This document shows positions 5,239 through 7,821 of a stretch of 7,821 nucleotides of DNA, one piece after another. This stretch comes from Deltaproteobacteria bacterium (GTDB lineage Bacteria > Myxococcota > B64-G9): contig JAUVAM010000146.1 of NCBI GenBank assembly GCA_030591745.1, positions 1 through 7,821 of the forward strand, in the 5' to 3' direction. The position numbers were made by a program, and so were the translations under genes. Under the pieces are notes generated by a model. It saw only the letters and a program-made list of their open reading frames with translations. It was not told the origin of the DNA and ran no database searches. The stretch's first letter is position 1; each line of letters opens with the position of its first letter.

Positions 5239-5805
5239 TCAATCCGCCTTGGCCGCCTTGCTCACCACGATGTCATAGCTTTTGACCGGCTTGCCCTTCA
5301 GGTAAACGAGCATGTTGGTCCTTCCGACCCCCTTAGCCAGCAGTTCGATGCTGTCGCTTCCCTGCGGCTTGGCGTCGGCCACTTTGGGATTGCCGATCGC
5401 AAGCCGCTGCAAGCCGTCAAAGCTCATGATCTTCTTGCTGCCCACCTCCAAGCGCAGCGTGCCGCTTTGTTCCACTTCCGGCATTTTGGCCTCGGCCTTG
5501 CCCTTGCCGGAGACGATGAGTTTGACCTCCAGCTTGGGTTTCCCCTCGCACAGGATGGTCAGCGTGGTCTCCCCGGCCGTCTTGGCGAACAGCAAGAATT
5601 CATCGCCGGCCAAGGCCTTGGCCTCGGCCACCGAGGTCTTGGCGATGGATTGGGATTTCAGCCCACTGTAGGCCATCACCCGCTGTTCGCCCACCACCAT
5701 CTTGATAGCCTTGTCTGCCCCGGCTTCGCCGGCCAAAGAGACCGCGCCGACTAAGATGATGCCCAAAGCAAGCGCACGCTGCGTTCCGATCACGAGCCAA
5801 CTCAT
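5239..5805 (-). CDS. Secreted protein with two pilus/secretin N-terminal domains
   Basis: The product has 188 residues. Residues 1-30 are a Sec signal peptide (hydrophobic core ALALGIILVGAVSLA, cleavage after AGA). The mature part is two copies of one about 68-residue domain. Copy 1 (33-100) has VVGEQRVMAYSGLKSQSIA and LLFAKTAGETTLTI; copy 2 (114-183) has LEVGSKKIMSFDGLQRLAIG, NPKVADAK and LLAKGVGRTNMLVYLKGK. This matches the pilus-formation/T2SS-T3SS N-terminal domain that precedes the secretin domain in CpaC/RcpA-type Tad secretins. Here no secretin domain follows, so it is a stand-alone periplasmic module, perhaps a partner of a pilus or secretion channel encoded elsewhere. Start 5805 has GGGAGG seven bases upstream; the in-frame ATG at 5820 precedes that site. 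No operon partner lies on the same strand. It is flanked by the two copies of the lipoprotein module. Confidence 0.8.
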   Translation of the reverse strand: MSWLVIGTQRALALGIILVGAVSLAGEAGADKAIKMVVGEQRVMAYSGLKSQSIAKTSVAEAKALAGDEFLLFAKTAGETTLTILCEGKPKLEVKLIVSGKGKAEAKMPEVEQSGTLRLEVGSKKIMSFDGLQRLAIGNPKVADAKPQGSDSIELLAKGVGRTNMLVYLKGKPVKSYDIVVSKAAKAD

Positions 5806-5878
5806 ATCGAATCCTCCCATAATTGTGTGAACCCATTAATTCTCGATAGAAACCGAATACACCCCTTTGCGAAAAAAT

Positions 5879-6019
5879 TCAAATCGACTCGTCCGGCGTG
5901 TTTTTGGCATGGCGCAGGCAAAGGGAGAAGGGCTCCTTGTGTGCCTCCATGACCTCCCGGATGGAAAAACGGGGCAAGGTTCCGCAGCCGATATAAACGC
6001 CGCCGTCGGCCTTTCGCAA
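5879..6019 (-). pseudogene. Fragment of a second AgmX/PglI-type lipoprotein gene copy
   Basis: Positions 5893-6013 match 4474-4594 of the intact gene at 117 of 121 bases with no gaps. The fragment encodes residues about 76-115 of that protein (KADGGVYIGCGTLPRFSIR to HAKNTPG) with a single amino-acid change (Lys to Glu); the other three substitutions are silent. It lacks a start, signal peptide and most of the C-terminal domain, and on the 3' side it quickly reaches a stop at 5879-5881. At 6013/6014 it is joined directly to sequence matching 4910 onward, so 315 bp present in the intact locus are missing. Confidence 0.9.
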
Positions 6020-6090
6020 ACAGAATCAGGCTATCGAGAGAATGATGAGAGATGAGATGAGAGCGTCATGGATCACGAGGACGGCCACTG
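6014..6090 (+). repeat. Second, deleted copy of the leader of the 4962 lipoprotein gene
   Basis: TCGCAAACAGAATCAGG at 6014-6030 repeats 4910-4926. GATGAGAG, TCATGGATCA and then GAGGACGGCCACTGT follow, matching pieces at about 4961-4980 and 5099-5113. The copy thus keeps the ribosome-site region, the start ATGAGAGCGTCATGGATC and a scrap of the Cys-rich part, with the signal-peptide region deleted. A 41-residue frame (6057-6182) survives, overlapping the next gene's start by 10 bases; it resembles nothing and is probably fortuitous. Confidence 0.75.
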
Positions 6091-6172
6091 TGAAGGGAAG
6101 AAATGGGTGCGCTCGACGAAAAGCCATCGAAGAGGTACTATCCAGGTACGAGTTACATAAGGGAGATAAACT

Positions 6173-7549
6173 ATGGGAATAATCTCCAAATTCTTGGTGG
6201 GTATCTTGTTGGCCTTGCCCCTGCCGGGCTTAGCTTCCGATGCAGAACCGGAAACCGCCGAGAAGCAAAAACAAGACGACTTGTCCAGGGGCGTAGAGAC
6301 GAGTCCGGCCATCGAGCTGTTCATCGCACCTGTGCATGTTGAGGATGAGTCGCCCATGGCCCAATCGCTCACGCCGATCTTGAGGCAGATTGCGACCGGT
6401 GTGATCGAAGACATCGACGAGGTGCGGGTCACCTTGCCGGAGAAGCTGCCCGACCTGGCTGAAAGGTTCTCCGACTTCACGGCCCTGGACGGGTTAGACC
6501 GCCTCTCTCTCATCAACGTCAAGAACAAGACCGGGGTGGATGGTGTGATCCTCATGTCCTACCACCAGGACGGCCAGCAGTTCGGTTTGCACCTCAAGCT
6601 GGTTGATCTGCGCAACGGGCAGATCTTTTTTTCAGAGAAGCTGAACCAGCCTGTCAGCGCCGCCTTGTTTTCCTCCGTGGAGAGTGCCGTGAAGCGCTTT
6701 GCCACCAGCATCCGGCGCAGTATCCGCGTGACGGTTCATGTCACGTCTCACCCCGAGTCCTGCCAGGTATTTGTCGACGATAAGCCCAAAGGCAAGACGC
6801 CTGTGGTGATCGAGCTTCGCACCGGAAGCTACACCATCAAGGTGAGCCAAGAGGGGTACAAACCCCACGTCACCACCCACCAGCTGGTGGACGGTGATAA
6901 ACTTTCGCTGCACGCGGTGCTGTACAATCCCATCGCCACGCGTTTCTTGAACGCGCCGCCGGGCCTGCGGGTGGATTCGAGGCATTTTAGTGCCGGCTAT
7001 CGCTATGTATTCGTCAACAATGCGCACCCCGAGGTGGATCATACACATTTTTTCACCTTGGACGGCGAGCTCAGGATCAACTACCTGGAGTTGGGCCTCC
7101 GCGTGGCTTTTGCGGGATTCGAATCCCACCAACGTTTGGATACCTTTTTGGGTGAGAACGAAGGTGACTTCAGCCTGAACCACAATCTGATCCAAATCAT
7201 GGCGCTGACCAAGTATCCTGTCTGGGAAAAATACTCCTTTGCCAACGTCAAAATCGGCGTGGCTGTGGGGATGACCTATGCATCGGCCCAGAGCGCGGCC
7301 AAAGACGTGGACAAGTGGACCGGGGCGGTGGATGCCTTTGTGGAAACCGAGGTGCGCCTGGCTCGGGGGGGCAACTTCAGCCTGGATTTGTTGCTGGCGC
7401 TGGGTTTTTCCTACCTGGGAGAGGTCCCCTATTTAGAAAAGACCTTCAGCCCCTTCGGCGAAGGCCCCGAGAGCCTGAAAAACAAGCACCTGTTCGGGCC
7501 CATGGGCTTCGCGGGACTGCAGCTCAAATGGTACAACGACATTTTTTAA
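6173..7549 (+). CDS. PEGA-domain outer-membrane-type protein
   Basis: The product has 458 residues. Residues 1-22 are a signal peptide (FLVGILLALPLPGLASDA). Residues about 45-182 form an alpha/beta domain with PVHVEDESPMAQSLTPILRQ and VDGVILMSYHQDGQ then LKLVDLRNGQIFF, resembling the nucleoside-hydrolase-like/CsgG-type periplasmic folds often paired with PEGA; this resemblance is loose. Residues 187-252 are a PEGA domain: VTVHVTSHPESCQVFVDDKP, GKTPVVIELRTGSYTIKVS, EGYKPH. Residues about 270-458 alternate polar and hydrophobic residues in beta-strand-like runs and end in aromatic WYNDIF, as outer-membrane beta-barrels do. The likely role is an envelope protein that contacts polysaccharide or peptidoglycan through PEGA, but no enzymatic activity is indicated. 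ATG 6173 follows GGGAG by eight bases. It forms an operon with the lipoprotein 14 bases downstream. Confidence 0.85.
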   Translation: MGIISKFLVGILLALPLPGLASDAEPETAEKQKQDDLSRGVETSPAIELFIAPVHVEDESPMAQSLTPILRQIATGVIEDIDEVRVTLPEKLPDLAERFSDFTALDGLDRLSLINVKNKTGVDGVILMSYHQDGQQFGLHLKLVDLRNGQIFFSEKLNQPVSAALFSSVESAVKRFATSIRRSIRVTVHVTSHPESCQVFVDDKPKGKTPVVIELRTGSYTIKVSQEGYKPHVTTHQLVDGDKLSLHAVLYNPIATRFLNAPPGLRVDSRHFSAGYRYVFVNNAHPEVDHTHFFTLDGELRINYLELGLRVAFAGFESHQRLDTFLGENEGDFSLNHNLIQIMALTKYPVWEKYSFANVKIGVAVGMTYASAQSAAKDVDKWTGAVDAFVETEVRLARGGNFSLDLLLALGFSYLGEVPYLEKTFSPFGEGPESLKNKHLFGPMGFAGLQLKWYNDIF

Positions 7550-7563
7550 AGGAGGCATGAACC

Positions 7564-7821
7564 ATGCGTTATTGTTTGCTTGGAGCGGTTATCATGTCCA
7601 TGGCACTCGTGTGCGGGTGCGGCGACGAAAGTTATGATGAACAGACGTACCAAAATCAATTGTTCACCAACACCCTTCACGTCGATGCGGCCCAGGACGG
7701 ATCATCTTCAGAACCCGGCTTTTCCTGGCTCACTACCGGGTACCGCCACGTGGTGTGCGCTGTGTTTCGCTCGCCCATCCACGTGAAGGAAAACCTGATC
7801 ACCAATCCCGAAGAACTGGCC
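7564..7821 (+). CDS. Lipoprotein of unknown function (5' part, runs off window)
   Basis: The ATG at 7564 has a full GGAGG eight bases upstream and lies 14 bases after the previous stop, so the two genes are cotranscribed. Eighty-six codons are visible. MRYCLLGAVIMSMALVCGC is a lipoprotein signal with lipobox VCGC and Cys19, followed by an acidic, glutamine/asparagine-rich linker (GDESYDEQTYQNQ) and a segment with GFSWLTTGYRHVVCAVFRSP. I do not recognise the family. The in-frame ATG-like start at 7557 is in another frame and too close to the ribosome site. Pairing with a PEGA outer-membrane protein suggests an envelope partner, which is inference. Confidence 0.85.
   Translation, partial: MRYCLLGAVIMSMALVCGCGDESYDEQTYQNQLFTNTLHVDAAQDGSSSEPGFSWLTTGYRHVVCAVFRSPIHVKENLITNPEELA

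Noticed and set aside
5212..5754. Plus-strand frames opposite the pilus-domain gene (5212-5754, 5312-5671)
   Set aside because: No ribosome site or domain; the minus strand has signal peptide and two clear domain copies.
5867..6055. Plus-strand frame of 62 codons
   Set aside because: It is the antisense of the duplicated AgmX/PglI fragment, matching the same antisense frame at 4373-4861.
6073..7195. Minus-strand frames opposite the PEGA gene (6073-6555, 6632-7195)
   Set aside because: Shadows without ribosome sites; the plus-strand gene has signal peptide, PEGA and conserved operon spacing.

Overview
The window looks like a chromosomal accessory region of a Myxococcota-like (deltaproteobacterial) Gram-negative bacterium. 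The clues are a long Cys-rich repeat lipoprotein of the kind common in myxobacteria, a lipoprotein with an AgmX/PglI-type TonB-like C-terminal domain, a stand-alone tandem pilus/secretin N-terminal domain protein, and a PEGA-domain outer-membrane protein. The lineage is inferred from protein style only; no rRNA or marker gene is present.

Layout. (1) Positions 1-858, minus strand: N-terminal part of a lipoprotein made of 47-residue, 8-cysteine repeats encoded by near-identical 141-bp DNA units. The units alternate in two versions, so the higher-order period is 282 bp. (2) Positions 859-1287: no intact gene, but a REP-like palindrome, a decayed rhuM fragment, a hairpin and a near-consensus promoter. 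(3) Positions 1288-2486: an AbiE-type toxin-antitoxin locus with an intact AbiEi antitoxin/repressor. Its AbiEii toxin has lost the nucleotidyltransferase core and is frame-disrupted. (4) Positions 2501-4044, minus strand: a complete hipBA operon with a 4-nt ATGA overlap, converging on abiE, with palindromes in front of hipB. (5) Positions 4265-4816, minus: AgmX/PglI-type lipoprotein, divergent from a frameshifted and truncated Cys-rich lipoprotein pseudogene (4962-5145, plus). (6) Positions 5239-5805, minus: small secreted protein with two pilus/secretin N-terminal domains. (7) Positions 5879-6182: a second, heavily deleted copy of the divergent lipoprotein module of item 5. (8) Positions 6173-7821, plus: operon of a PEGA-domain outer-membrane protein and a second lipoprotein that runs off the window.

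Functionally there are two themes. One is a small graveyard/reservoir of stress and defence modules (rhuM remnant, broken AbiE, intact HipBA) lying between cell-envelope genes. The other is an envelope gene cluster of lipoproteins, a periplasmic pilus-domain protein and a PEGA/barrel protein that has been reshaped by local duplication followed by deletion. I see no clearly new defence system. The most informative novelties are the dimeric repeat architecture, the core-deleted toxin beside an intact antitoxin, and the decayed duplicate of the divergent lipoprotein module.
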